Positions 11,108 through 20,661 are shown, counted from the first letter of the stretch. The stretch is DNA of 64,000 nt from Shewanella sp. MTB7 (GCF_027571385.1 NZ_CP085636.1:4822501-4886500); one strand, 5' to 3'. Notes: generated from the letters alone by a model not told the origin. A program made the numbers and translations.

Positions 11108-12989
11108 TTAGATCTTAAATAAGCTCACAGCGTTATGTAGTAAATCAGCACTCGCCTTAACCTCTTCAGAAGCTCGTGCATTATCATCTGCTGATGTTGC
11201 CGACTCCTGGGCAATATCGCGGATGATAACCACATTTTTACTGACCTCTGAAGCCACCATACTTTGCTCCTCAATTGCAGCTGCTATCTGCGTACTCATA
11301 TCCATAATATTGGTCACATCTAAGTTAATCTGTTGCAATAGAGTTCCAGCCGAAGCTGCTTGCTCAGCACTTTCACCTCCCTGCCTTTCAGTTGTTGTCA
11401 TTAACTCTACAATGGAGCGGGTTCTAGATTGTAAGGTCTCAATAATACTAGCGATCACTTCCGTCGACTCTTGTGTTCTCATTGCCAGATTACGCACTTC
11501 ATCAGCAACAACAGCAAAGCCCCTTCCCTGCTCACCAGCTCGAGCTGCTTCAATTGCGGCATTAAGAGCAAGTAAATTTGTTTGATCAGCGATTCCACGA
11601 ATGACGTCCAAAACACTGCCAATCGTCTTACTGTCTTGCTCTAATTCACCAACAACTTTCGACGAGCTATTAAGTTGCTCTACTAAACATTGAATCTTCT
11701 CAATCGTCTGCTCTACACTCCTTTGACCTTTAAGCGCATTATTATAAGTATTACTTGCGCGCTCAGCAGCCAATTCAGTATTCTTTGCAATCTCATCGAT
11801 GGTAGCCCCCATCTCTGTAATCGCTGTAGCGACCATATCTGTTTCATTTAGTTGTTGCCCAACACCTTCAGAAGCTTTTACTGCATTTAAAGAAATTCAG
11901 AACAGGAGTGGGTCATGCTATTAACTGACTCAATAACCTCTTCAATTAACCGTTGAAAACTATCCAACATTGTATTGAAATGTTTTGCCACTTGGCTGAT
12001 TTCGTCATCTGCACCTGTATCACAACGGATTGTAAGATCTTTATTTCTCTCAATTTCTGAGATCGCCATTGTGAGACGAGTAACGGGTTCCATGATGCTA
12101 CGGATAATGAAGATAGTAAAACCGATCAAAATGATTGTTATAATACTGAAAAGGACAAAACCTAAGGTAATTGAAGACTGTTCAGAATCTGCAATCGCTG
12201 TTAATGATTGTTTTTTTAATGTGACTAAGCTCGAATTCGCTGATGCAATGGCATCACCAAGCTTTCCCATTTGACCGTCATTATGAGTTAAGCCTAAGAT
12301 TTGATCCTTAGACACTAATAAGGCGAAATTCTTCTGGTAACTTGACACTAATTCGGACAATTCATCTTTAGCTGAACTGTCGATATCAGAATGAGTTAAA
12401 CCCTGCTGAAACTTCTCAATGTTGCCATTAAACTTTTCGACATAATTCATGCTTCGACGCAGCATAAAATCTTTCTCATTACGCCTAAGCTGCAGCATTA
12501 TCACCATTAATTCTGGCTGTTTATACTCTTTAACTAAGGTTTCGACATTGTGAACCGCTTGCCTTAATGCCCCATACAAGCCGGTTTTAGGGGTTAAACC
12601 TATCTCTTGTTGAAGTGCAACAACACGCTGAAATGAATCCTGATAAAACTGTATATTGTTTTCAAAACCATCAAGCTCGACAGCAGGGATAACATTTGAT
12701 TCAAAGATATCCCTAAGAGACTCTACTTCTGAATTTATCTCATCAGCACTTCTGCGATGCTTATCAAGGTAAGCAAGGTCTAAGCGGAAAAAAAATCTTT
12801 TTCATCCTTTCTTAGACTCAACACCTCTTTCTCCAGCTTAAGAACCCCTAGTGCGGCAAGTGATAACTCTTGCTGTATTCCACTGGAATATCGCTGTAAT
12901 GAGAACATTGCCACTAACGCTACAATCGATACTGCAGCGCTGAGCATTAATTTATGACGGATGAGCATATTTAGATCCCTAGAATTCAA
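11108..12989 (-). pseudogene. methyl-accepting chemotaxis protein with HBM sensor domain, broken by two frameshifts
   Basis: Three minus-strand frames join into one chemoreceptor of about 627 aa. Piece 1 (12989-12780) has the first membrane helix and the first LRKDEKDF motif of a helical bimodular (HBM) domain. Piece 2 (continuing from about 12779 to 11887) has the second HBM motif LRRNEKDFMLRR, the second membrane helix and HAMP. Piece 3 (about 11886 to 11108) has the signalling domain with the hairpin-tip sequence GIADQTNLLALNAAIEAARA. The first break lies in an 8-base T run (12788-12795) and the second near 11893-11900. One extra base at each restores a full reading frame. HBM receptors typically bind organic acids. 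It could be a pseudogene, a sequencing artefact or, for the T run, a slippage site. Confidence 0.85.
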
Positions 12990-13244
12990 GCAAACTATAA
13001 AAAATAGTTAAAAATTTACACTATGATAAAATGAACACGGCCACATTAAATGCGACTCTTTATTTACCTCGGCTATCGACCGTCAGGTTAACATTATTAA
13101 TCCAACTTTAAACGTAAAGGCAGTGTTAAATACCGTTCTAAGCAACCCCAATCAAGCACTTTCACTGCTCATCCATCCCCTTTTATTGAGAGATATTTAT
13201 ATAAACACTTATTTGGTATACAATATCCCTAAAAAGGGGTGAGT

Positions 13245-14201
13245 ATGATAGTCATTGATGCAGCAGCTGTACATAACACACTTAACTTTCCAGAGTTAAT
13301 ATCTGAACTTAGAGATGCTTTTTCAAAGCCTGCTGGAATGCCACAAAGACAAGTATTTAACCTAGATGAAGCGAATTCACATAGTGATGCATTTGCGATA
13401 TTGCCTTCATGGAATAACAAAACCATCGCAGTAAAAGCCTTTACCTATTTCCCTGAAAATCCAATGGAAAATCCAGAACTGGAAAGTCTATATTCTAAGA
13501 TCATGATTTTTGATCGTAAAACGGGAGTGCCTCAAGCTTTAGTCGATGGCACCAGTATCACTTACTGGCGCACAGCCGCTATATCAGCGCTTGGAAGTGA
13601 TTTCCTCGCTAAAAAAGATGCCCGTACTCTCTTAGTTTGCGGAACTGGCAGACTTTCCTCATATATGGCGCTAGCCCATGCCGGTGTTCGCCCCATCACG
13701 AAAATCTACATTTGGGGACGTGATATTGAAAAAGCAAAAAAGACAGTAGAGAAAATAAAAAAAGTCCGCTCAGACATCCTAGTCACTGTATGCCAAAGCC
13801 TAAAAGAGATTGTGCCAATTGCCGATATCATTAGCTGCGCCACTGGCTCTGCAGAACCTTTATTTAACAGTGATTGGGTCAAACCTGGCACACACACAGA
13901 CTTTGTCGGCAACCACAATCATGATCGACGGGAATGTGACAGTCAGCTCATCTTAAAATCGGCGGTGTATGTAGATTCAAAAATCAATGTTTTCGCTGAA
14001 GCCGGAGAGATCTTAATCCCGATCTCTGAAGGTCTATATAAATTGGACTCAGTGAAAGGCGAGCTAGCACAACTTTGCAAAGGAGAGATAACGGGACGCA
14101 CGGACGATCAAGAGATCACCGTTTTTAAAACTGTAGGTACTGCGCTAGCAGATCTTGTGGGCGCACAATTAGTCTATTCTCGTATTCAATTAACATTATA
14201 A
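13245..14201 (+). CDS. ornithine cyclodeaminase / mu-crystallin family protein
   Basis: This 318-aa protein is of the OCD/mu-crystallin family, NAD(P)-binding enzymes that include ornithine cyclodeaminase, alanine dehydrogenase and delta1-pyrroline-2-carboxylate reductase. The conserved AVKA lysine segment is near residue 65. A Rossmann glycine motif VCGTGRLSSYM follows near 130, then WGRD at the end of the next strand. The ATG at 13245 has AAGGGG 6 bp upstream; a GTG two codons earlier is possible. The exact substrate cannot be read from sequence; imino-acid reduction is as likely as ornithine deamination. It is monocistronic and ends at a strong hairpin. Confidence 0.85.
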   Translation: MIVIDAAAVHNTLNFPELISELRDAFSKPAGMPQRQVFNLDEANSHSDAFAILPSWNNKTIAVKAFTYFPENPMENPELESLYSKIMIFDRKTGVPQALVDGTSITYWRTAAISALGSDFLAKKDARTLLVCGTGRLSSYMALAHAGVRPITKIYIWGRDIEKAKKTVEKIKKVRSDILVTVCQSLKEIVPIADIISCATGSAEPLFNSDWVKPGTHTDFVGNHNHDRRECDSQLILKSAVYVDSKINVFAEAGEILIPISEGLYKLDSVKGELAQLCKGEITGRTDDQEITVFKTVGTALADLVGAQLVYSRIQLTL

Positions 14202-14209
14202 ACTCACCT

Positions 14210-14238
14210 AAATAAAGGGAGAATCCCTCCCTTTATTT
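14210..14238 (+). terminator. intrinsic terminator
   Basis: A perfect 12-bp stem (AAATAAAGGGAG / CTCCCTTTATTT) with a 5-nt loop ends in a short T-rich arm. It starts 9 bp past the OCD-family gene and insulates it from the sigma-factor operon. Confidence 0.85.
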
Positions 14239-14306
14239 CATCTAATCATTCCCTTCACTTACACGCTTCAATGTTATACCTTTGTTCTTTTTTATGAACG
14301 TCATTC

Positions 14307-14336
14307 AAACCTTTTACCCTCTTGGCTATGTCTAAT
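14307..14336 (+). promoter_or_regulatory. candidate ECF-type autoregulatory promoter
   Basis: An AAACCTTTT element (14307-14315) and a GTCTAAT element (14330-14336) are 14 bp apart. This matches the general -35 (AACnTTT) and -10 (GTCTAA) pattern of extracytoplasmic-function sigma promoters. It lies about 35 bp upstream of an ECF sigma gene, where a self-activating promoter is expected. Motif inspection only. Confidence 0.55.
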
Positions 14337-14371
14337 CATTATCTAAGAAAAATAAACACAAGGAACTGAGT

Positions 14372-14911
14372 GTGAGTGCACAAGTAGGGTTCATCAAACC
14401 TTGTGAGATCCCCGAATCGGAACTGATAGAACAAGCTAAACAAGGTGACAGAAATGCCTTCAAGCAGCTCTATCTTAACCATCATAAGCGAGTATACGGG
14501 ATCTGTTACAGGCTCTGTGGACAAACCTTTTTAGCTGAAGAAGCGACTCAAGATACATTTGTTCGCTTATGGCAAAAGTTGCCTCTATTTAGAGGAGATA
14601 GCCAGTTCTCCATTTGGCTGCACAGCATGACTGTTAACCAAGCCTTAAGCAGTATAAAGAAACATAAACGCTTTTGGACACGGTTTATCTCCCTAACTGA
14701 TCACACTGAAATTGATGAAACTGAGATGGAATATGCTGAATTAGACAAATTACTGCTGAGATTACCTGAGCGTGCCAGAATTGTTTTTGTTTTGTTTGCC
14801 ATTGAAGGTTATCAGCATAATGAAATAGCACTACAATTGAACATAGCGCAAGGCACCAGTAAGGCTCAATATCATAGAGCAAGAAAACTACTGCAGGAGA
14901 TGATGTCATGA
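14372..14911 (+). CDS. ECF-family RNA polymerase sigma factor
   Basis: This 179-aa sigma70-family factor has region 2 (about residues 28-95, with AEEATQDTFVRLWQ, the -10 recognition helix) and region 4 (about 125-175, with the helix-turn-helix HNEIALQLNIAQGTSKAQYH). It has no region 1 or 3, as in ECF factors. The start is GTG, with AAGGA 6-10 bp upstream. It overlaps the next gene by 4 bp (ATGA), so the two are translationally coupled, and its neighbours are a one-helix membrane protein and a DUF4097 protein. The natural reading is an envelope-stress sigma and its anti-sigma. The specific signal is unknown. Confidence 0.92.
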   Translation: MSAQVGFIKPCEIPESELIEQAKQGDRNAFKQLYLNHHKRVYGICYRLCGQTFLAEEATQDTFVRLWQKLPLFRGDSQFSIWLHSMTVNQALSSIKKHKRFWTRFISLTDHTEIDETEMEYAELDKLLLRLPERARIVFVLFAIEGYQHNEIALQLNIAQGTSKAQYHRARKLLQEMMS

Positions 14912-15426
14912 ATAATAGCAATAAACGACTTGATAATATGATATCAAACTTACCTGAAAACCTGACTCCAGAGTCTGATCTTTGGGGAGCGATAGAGAAA
15001 CAGCTCGACGCTCTAGAGACTAAGCGTATAAACCATTGGCGTACGTTAGCCGTCGCCAGCGTTATCGCACTCTCCTTACTTATCAGTCAACAACTGTTTT
15101 ATCCCATCCATGTCATTCCTGATGCTAATCAAACCCTGTTGGCGAGCATTGAAGATATTCAGATGCAACATGCCAACCAAATTGCTGAACTGCAGTTGCT
15201 AGGAAAAAAGGTGAATTGGCAATCGAGTCCGTTTAGCTCACCAGTAGAGACCGGAATAAAACAGCTCAGAGAAGCCGCAACACTGATTTACCAATCACTA
15301 AAACTCAACCCAACAGATCAGCAACTCTGGCAGTTGTGGTTATGGACACATTCCAGAGAAATTGAGCTAATGACACAAGCTCAATCTCTTCCCTTAATAC
15401 AGGATCAAAATGGAGTAATAATATGA
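14908..15426 (+). CDS. probable membrane anti-sigma factor
   Basis: This 172-aa protein has a cytoplasmic N-terminus of about 45 residues, one membrane helix (about 47-65, TLAVASVIALSLLISQQLF) and a periplasmic C-terminus with coiled-coil character. No zinc-binding anti-sigma motif is visible. Its call rests on topology and on its place immediately after, and overlapping, the ECF sigma gene. It overlaps the following DUF4097 gene by 4 bp as well, so all three form one tight operon. Confidence 0.7.
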   Translation: MNNSNKRLDNMISNLPENLTPESDLWGAIEKQLDALETKRINHWRTLAVASVIALSLLISQQLFYPIHVIPDANQTLLASIEDIQMQHANQIAELQLLGKKVNWQSSPFSSPVETGIKQLREAATLIYQSLKLNPTDQQLWQLWLWTHSREIELMTQAQSLPLIQDQNGVII

Positions 15427-16367
15427 AGATGAAAAGCCTAACACACTGCCTGCTACTGCCGCTTATCTTGGCGAGTCAACTTGTACTTGCTGCTGAGTCT
15501 ATCGATAAACAGCTCAAGGTAGATGATAACCTTAAACTCTATATCAAGGTATTAAGAGGTGATGTCACAATCCGAAGTTGGGATAAACAAGAAGTCAGTA
15601 TTCGTGGCAAATTAGATGAGCTCAGTGAAGGTTTTGTCGTCGACCATCAAGGTAACAAGTTAACCCTAGAAGATAAAATGCCCCGCCAGTTTAACGGTAA
15701 AAACAAAGAGGGTTCATCATTAATTTTTATGGTTCCAAAATCACTCAACTTAACCGTAAAAGGCTTATCGGCTGACTATCAAGTGAGCAAAATTCAAGGT
15801 GATATCTTTGTCAATTCCATCAGTGGCAATATTAACCTTGATGATTTAAAAAAGCAGGTGCACACCAAAACGGTCTCGGGCAACATTAACGCCTCAGCAC
15901 TCAATGGCAAAATCAAATTAGCAACGGTGTCAGGAAAAATAAAAGACAATAACAGTAAAGGAGAGATAAGCTACAAGCTTGTCAGCGGTGAATTAAATGC
16001 TAACTCATCCGCACAGGATGTATCTATTGAACTTGTATCCGGTGATGCCGATATCAAGCTAACAGATCTACAATCGCTTCAGGTTAGAACCGTCAGCGGT
16101 GATATCGAACTATCTTTAGATTCTCTTACTTCTAAAGCAAGCTTAAACAGTGTCAGCGGTGATATCGACTTAACGTTAACTCAGGATATAAATGCCAGTT
16201 TCAAGATCAATGGTGGTCCTGGCGGTAAAATTATTAATCAGTTAACTTCGGATAAGCCCAGTAAAGAGAAATACTCTCCCACCTCATATCTTAAATTTAA
16301 GATGGGTGATGCCCAAGCTGATATCGATATATCAACCATCAGCGGCACAATTAAGTTGTCTAACTAA
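15423..16367 (+). CDS. exported DUF4097 (putative adhesin-like) beta-repeat protein
   Basis: This 314-aa protein has a Sec signal peptide (cleavage after VLA near residue 23). It also has a long series of short beta repeats, each with a VSG(D/N)I-like turn (TVSGNI, LVSGEL, LVSGDA, TVSGDI, SVSGDI, TISGTI), typical of DUF4097 proteins that fold as a beta-helix-like solenoid. It is the last gene of the sigma / anti-sigma operon, coupled by an ATGA overlap. It may be a target or a sensor component of that envelope response; this is inferred from position only. Family function is not established. Confidence 0.85.
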   Translation: MKMKSLTHCLLLPLILASQLVLAAESIDKQLKVDDNLKLYIKVLRGDVTIRSWDKQEVSIRGKLDELSEGFVVDHQGNKLTLEDKMPRQFNGKNKEGSSLIFMVPKSLNLTVKGLSADYQVSKIQGDIFVNSISGNINLDDLKKQVHTKTVSGNINASALNGKIKLATVSGKIKDNNSKGEISYKLVSGELNANSSAQDVSIELVSGDADIKLTDLQSLQVRTVSGDIELSLDSLTSKASLNSVSGDIDLTLTQDINASFKINGGPGGKIINQLTSDKPSKEKYSPTSYLKFKMGDAQADIDISTISGTIKLSN

Positions 16368-16395
16368 GCGTTATTAATCAATTTTATTTTATATA

Positions 16396-16661
16396 ATACC
16401 AATAAGTATAAAGATTTGATCGCTCAGCGAGAGTTTAGAGGTCCTGAGGCAAGGCAACGAGTGAGAAGCATAGTTATTCTACGGTCAAGCTCGTTAACAC
16501 AGCATCAGAACCGCTAAAACTCGCCTGTAAGGAGTGTTTTTGGCTGCCTACTTCTGCGTTGGATGAACTCATAAGAGAACAACCATTATGTCATCCATTC
16601 GCCTTGAATTAGTTTGCCAAAAAACACTCTGAGTAGATCAACTTCTTATACTGATTGGTAT
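16396..16661. mobile_element. 266-bp MITE-like element, copy 1
   Basis: This non-coding element of 266 bp has imperfect terminal inverted repeats: ATACCAATAAGTATAAAG on the left, and a right end that reads ATACCAATCAGTATAAGAAG on the opposite strand. It has internal dyads (for example GGAGTGTTTTTGGC against GCCAAAAAACACTC). A second copy of exactly the same length lies at 20396-20661. No transposase is encoded, and no clear target-site duplication is visible. It sits between the stop codon of the DUF4097 gene and that gene's terminator. The family was not identified. Confidence 0.8.
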
Positions 16662-16692
16662 ATAAACGGCTCTCAAAATGAGAGCCGTTTAT
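16662..16692. terminator. bidirectional intrinsic terminator
   Basis: A perfect 13-bp stem (ATAAACGGCTCTC with its complement) and a 5-nt loop directly abut the right end of the MITE-like element. It lies between the convergent DUF4097 and rsuA genes. Confidence 0.85.
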
Positions 16693-16717
16693 CGTTAATA
16701 CAGATTAAATCTTAGTG

Positions 16718-17410
16718 TTATTTAACTGATTTCATTTCAGCATCCGTCAAATAACGCCACTCACCGGGAGCGAGTGCTGGATCCAACTCTATTTCACCAA
16801 CACTTTCACGGTGCAATTTAGTTACACTATTCCCAACCGAAGCCAGCATACGCTTCACCTGATGATACTTGCCTTCGGTGATAGTTAGGCGCGCTTGATG
16901 GGAGCCTAAAATCTCCAATATTGCAGGTTTAGTCAACCCGTCTTCATTGTTCAACTGTAGACCCGTAGCAAACTCTTCGATTAACAAAGGGTTCAAAGCT
17001 TCAGCCGTCTCAAGCAGATAACGCTTACCGCACTCTTTCTTCGGCGAAGTGATCTTATGTGACCACTGACCATCAGTTGTAATTAACACTAAACCGGTAG
17101 TGTCCACATCAAGCCTGCCTGCAATATGCAGATCTTCAGCACGGATAACATCAATCAAACCAATCACTGATGGGTGAATTTCGTCAACCGTCGAACAGAT
17201 TGTGTCCACTGGCTTATTGAGCATAATAAAACGCGGACCAATAATCGACAGTGGTTCCCCATCTAGACAAATGGTTAGCCCATCCGTCACTTTAAAACCA
17301 GAGGTTTTAACTATCTCTCCATTGCAGGTAACACCACCACGGTGCAGGGCTTTCTTTGCAGAAACACGAGAGTGTGAAGTTGATTCACAAATAAATTTAT
17401 CTAAACGCAC
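16718..17410 (-). CDS. rsuA: 16S rRNA pseudouridine(516) synthase RsuA
   Basis: This 230-aa pseudouridine synthase has an N-terminal S4 domain (about 1-55) and a catalytic domain with the RsuA-family motif GRLDVDTTGLVLITTDG near residue 97; the first aspartate is the nucleophile. Length and the KYHQVKRMLASVGN segment match E. coli RsuA (231 aa), which modifies U516 of 16S rRNA. The related RluB/E/F enzymes are alternatives but fit less well. Monocistronic, convergent with the DUF4097 operon. Confidence 0.88.
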   Translation of the reverse strand: MRLDKFICESTSHSRVSAKKALHRGGVTCNGEIVKTSGFKVTDGLTICLDGEPLSIIGPRFIMLNKPVDTICSTVDEIHPSVIGLIDVIRAEDLHIAGRLDVDTTGLVLITTDGQWSHKITSPKKECGKRYLLETAEALNPLLIEEFATGLQLNNEDGLTKPAILEILGSHQARLTITEGKYHQVKRMLASVGNSVTKLHRESVGEIELDPALAPGEWRYLTDAEMKSVK

Positions 17411-17537
17411 AGGAGAAACTCAGCTTATATAACAATGGTCGACATTATGAGGCTAGCGCCGTCAAAGGGCAAAGTTTTGCTTGAATCGGTAATAGAGTAA
17501 GAGGTATGGTGCCAAACTATTCCGTAGGAGAATATAA

Positions 17538-18092
17538 ATGGATCAACCACCTAGCATGATTAACATCGCTGAATTTGAAAAGATGATTTCGGGTCAAGAA
17601 TATCATTGCCTCGACGCAAAGCTCAGCCAATTTAGGCAACAACAGCAAGTTCGTAATCGACAAATGAATCTCAATGGCAAAATCGATTCACAACTCCTGC
17701 CCAATATTGCCAACACTGCCTGTATTATTCTGCCCTGCTATATCAGTTACGGCGTCAATATCTCACTTGGAGAGCAAGTATTTATTAATGCCAATGCCAC
17801 CTTACAAGATAATGCCCCTATTTATATCGGTCAACAAACCATGATTGGTCCCAATGCACAGCTTTATACTGCGAGTCACCCACTCGACGCCACACAGCGC
17901 TGCAGCGGATTTGAAGTCGCAAAAGCGATATACATTGGCCAAAGAGTATGGATTGGAGGTGGTGCGATTATTTTACCTGGCGTACGAATTGGCGATGAAG
18001 CGGTTATCGGTGCTGGCGCAGTGGTCACCAAAGACGTTAGCGAAAAACATGTCGTAGCTGGTAACCCAGCCAAAGTAATAAAAGTCTTATGA
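17538..18092 (+). CDS. maa: maltose/galactoside O-acetyltransferase family protein
   Basis: This 184-aa protein belongs to the left-handed beta-helix (hexapeptide repeat) acetyltransferases of the Maa/LacA type. It has the N-terminal helical segment (EFEKMISGQEY), hexapeptide repeats from about residue 70 and the catalytic histidine region YTASHPLD near residue 115. It also has a C-terminal VVAGNPAKVI signature. Such trimeric enzymes acetylate glucosyl or galactosyl sugars with acetyl-CoA in the cytoplasm. The sugar substrate is not determined. The start ATG has TAGGAG 9 bp upstream. Confidence 0.85.
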   Translation: MDQPPSMINIAEFEKMISGQEYHCLDAKLSQFRQQQQVRNRQMNLNGKIDSQLLPNIANTACIILPCYISYGVNISLGEQVFINANATLQDNAPIYIGQQTMIGPNAQLYTASHPLDATQRCSGFEVAKAIYIGQRVWIGGGAIILPGVRIGDEAVIGAGAVVTKDVSEKHVVAGNPAKVIKVL

Positions 18093-18301
18093 CGGTATTA
18101 TTTCTCGCTACAGATAAACATAATAACACTTAAGGAAACCTTTTCTTACACATGAAGCTGATTGAAACCCCACCATCTTCCCCCCTCCCCTTGTTTACAT
18201 TCCTCCAATAGCCTTAACATGTGTACCACTATGCAAAGTTGCGATTGATAGATAACAAAAATGACCCTATATGGGCAAACTGCAGATTAAAAGGAAAACA
18301 A

Positions 18302-20386
18302 ATGAAAAAAGCACTCGTTGGGGGACTTTGTGCCTCACTCATTGTAGGACTTACTGCCTGCTATAATGAAAAAGTTGAAGTGAAAACTCCCGATACCAGC
18401 AAAACAGAAACGGCGGCAGCAGTATCTAAAGCCCTAGGCTCAGGCATAGATTTCGCTCATTTCGACAAGTCTGTTCGTCCTCAAGATGACTTCTATAACT
18501 ATGTAAACGGCACCTGGCTTAAGAACACCGAGATCCCAAGTGACAGAACTAGCACAGGTGCCTTTTACGATCTACGTGAAAAATCTCGTGACGATATAAA
18601 AGCCATTATCGAAGAAGTCGCTGCTACGACTGATTTAATTGTCGGCACTGACGAACAAAAAGTTGCAGATCTTTACCGTTCATTTATGGATACTGACACA
18701 CTAAACAAACTAGGGACTGCACCAATCCAAGCTGAGTTAGATAAGATTGCCGCTCTAAAAACGAAAGAAGAGCTGGTGAGCTACTTTGCCCACAGCCAAA
18801 TTATCGGTGGTGGAACACCACTGGCTTTCTATATCGATGTTGATGCCAAAGATTCAAGCCGTTACGCTACCCACCTGTGGCAATATGGTTTAAGCCTGCC
18901 GGAAAAAGATTACTACTTTAATGAAGGCGAACGCTTCGTCAATATTCGTAAAGCCTATGTCGAGCATATCGAAAAAATGTTCACTTTAGCAGACTTTAAT
19001 GATCCAAAAGCCAGTGCCGAGCAGATTCTGGCTCTGGAAACAGCCATCGCCAGCAAACACTGGGACGTGGTTGAAACTCGTGATAGCACTAAAACCTATA
19101 ACAAAATGACAATTAAAGAGCTTACCGCTCTAGCACCTGATATCGACTGGACAGGCTATTTAACCACTCTAGGCGTTGCAACACAGCCAGATATCATCGT
19201 CAATCAACCCAGCTTTATTGAGGGCTTCAATGAAGTCTTAAAAGCGAATGAACTTGCAGCTTGGCAGACCTACATGAAGTGGCAGTTACTGACTCATTTC
19301 GCTGGCGAAATGACGGCCGAACTTGATAATGAAAACTTCGAGTTTTTCTCTAAAACCCTCAATGGACAGCAAGAGCAGCAACCTCGCTGGAAACGTGGTG
19401 TAAGCACGGTCAATAGTGTGTTAGGTGAAGTCGTAGGCAAGGTCTACGTTAAACGTCACTTTACTCCTGAAGCTAAGGCACGTATGCAGACCTTAGTTGA
19501 AAATTTACGTGGCGCTTACGGCGAAAGTATAGACGGCCTGACTTGGATGAGTGCAGACACTAAAGTGGCTGCCAGAGATAAATTGGCTAAGTTTGATCCC
19601 AAAATAGGTTATCCGGACAGGTGGGAAGATTACGATAAACTCACCATCAAGGCCGATGAGCTGATTGGTAACAATATTCGTGCTAACGAACTTGGACACG
19701 AAAAAGAGCTGGCAAAACTTGCAGGTCCTATTCGTAAGTGGGAGTGGCATATGACACCACAAACCGTTAATGCTTACTACAACCCAACCATGAATGAAAT
19801 TGTTTTCCCAGCGGCTATTTTGCAACCTCCTTTCTTCAACATGGAAGCGGATGATGCGGTCAATTATGGTGGTATTGGTGCGGTGATCGGACACGAAATG
19901 GGCCATGGTTTTGACGACCAAGGTGCTAAATTTGACGGCGAAGGCAACATGCGTGATTGGTGGACTGAAAACGATCTATCAGAATTTGCAGCTCGTGGTA
20001 AAGCACTTGTAGATCAGTATAATGGCTATGCTGTATTTGATGACTTAAATGTAAATGGTGAGCTAACACTGGGCGAAAACATTGGTGATCTCTCCGGGGT
20101 GACTATCGCTTACAAGGCTTATAAAAAGTCACTCAACGGCAAAGAGGCACCCGTTATCGATGGTTTAACTGGTGATGAGCGTTTCTTCATCGGTTTCACT
20201 CAGATCTGGCGCGCCAAGATCAAAGAGGAATCAATGCGTAATCGCGTAGCAACAGATCCACATTCACCAGCGAAGTTCCGCTCACTAGGCGCCCTGTCGA
20301 ACATGCCTCAGTTCTATACCACCTTCGACCTAAAAGAAGATGATGCAATGTACATAGCTCCTGAAAATCGCGTAAAGATCTGGTAA
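18302..20386 (+). CDS. pepO: M13-family zinc metallopeptidase (PepO-like lipoprotein)
   Basis: From the ATG at 18302 (AAGGAAAA upstream) the product is 694 aa and starts with a type II signal peptide and lipobox LTAC, so it is a membrane-anchored lipoprotein. The catalytic motif HEMGH is near residue 531 and the downstream GENIGDLSG supplies the third zinc ligand, as in neprilysin/PepO peptidases that cleave short peptides. Upstream in-frame codons from 18221 lack a good ribosome-binding site. Its 3' end is followed within 10 bp by a MITE-like element and then a terminator. Confidence 0.93.
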   Translation: MKKALVGGLCASLIVGLTACYNEKVEVKTPDTSKTETAAAVSKALGSGIDFAHFDKSVRPQDDFYNYVNGTWLKNTEIPSDRTSTGAFYDLREKSRDDIKAIIEEVAATTDLIVGTDEQKVADLYRSFMDTDTLNKLGTAPIQAELDKIAALKTKEELVSYFAHSQIIGGGTPLAFYIDVDAKDSSRYATHLWQYGLSLPEKDYYFNEGERFVNIRKAYVEHIEKMFTLADFNDPKASAEQILALETAIASKHWDVVETRDSTKTYNKMTIKELTALAPDIDWTGYLTTLGVATQPDIIVNQPSFIEGFNEVLKANELAAWQTYMKWQLLTHFAGEMTAELDNENFEFFSKTLNGQQEQQPRWKRGVSTVNSVLGEVVGKVYVKRHFTPEAKARMQTLVENLRGAYGESIDGLTWMSADTKVAARDKLAKFDPKIGYPDRWEDYDKLTIKADELIGNNIRANELGHEKELAKLAGPIRKWEWHMTPQTVNAYYNPTMNEIVFPAAILQPPFFNMEADDAVNYGGIGAVIGHEMGHGFDDQGAKFDGEGNMRDWWTENDLSEFAARGKALVDQYNGYAVFDDLNVNGELTLGENIGDLSGVTIAYKAYKKSLNGKEAPVIDGLTGDERFFIGFTQIWRAKIKEESMRNRVATDPHSPAKFRSLGALSNMPQFYTTFDLKEDDAMYIAPENRVKIW

Positions 20387-20395
20387 TACAAATTT

Positions 20396-20661
20396 ATACC
20401 AATCAGCATAAAGATGTGATCGCTCAGCGAGAATTTAGCGCTTCTGAGGCAAGGCAACGAGTGAAGAACATAGTTGTTCTACGTTTAAGCTCGTTAACAT
20501 CGCATCGGACGCGCTAAAACACGCCTGTAAGGAGTGTTTTTGGCTGCCTACTTCTGCGTTAAATGAACTCACAAGGGAATAACCATTCTGTCATCCATTC
20601 GCCTTGAATTAGTTTGCCAAAAAACGCTCTGAGTAGATCACTTTCTTATACTGACTGGTAT
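20396..20661. mobile_element. 266-bp MITE-like element, copy 2
   Basis: This copy is the same length as that at 16396-16661 and clearly homologous along its whole length. It has the same terminal inverted repeats (left ATACCAATCAGCATAAAG; right end ...CTTATACTGACTGGTAT). It begins 10 bp after the pepO stop and precedes the pepO terminator, the same placement as copy 1. The starts of the two copies are 4,000 bp apart. No coding capacity is seen. Confidence 0.8.

Noticed and set aside
9478..12989. Two or three separate small genes in the chemoreceptor region
   Set aside because: The pieces join into one receptor with standard domain order when single bases are restored, so they are fragments of one gene.
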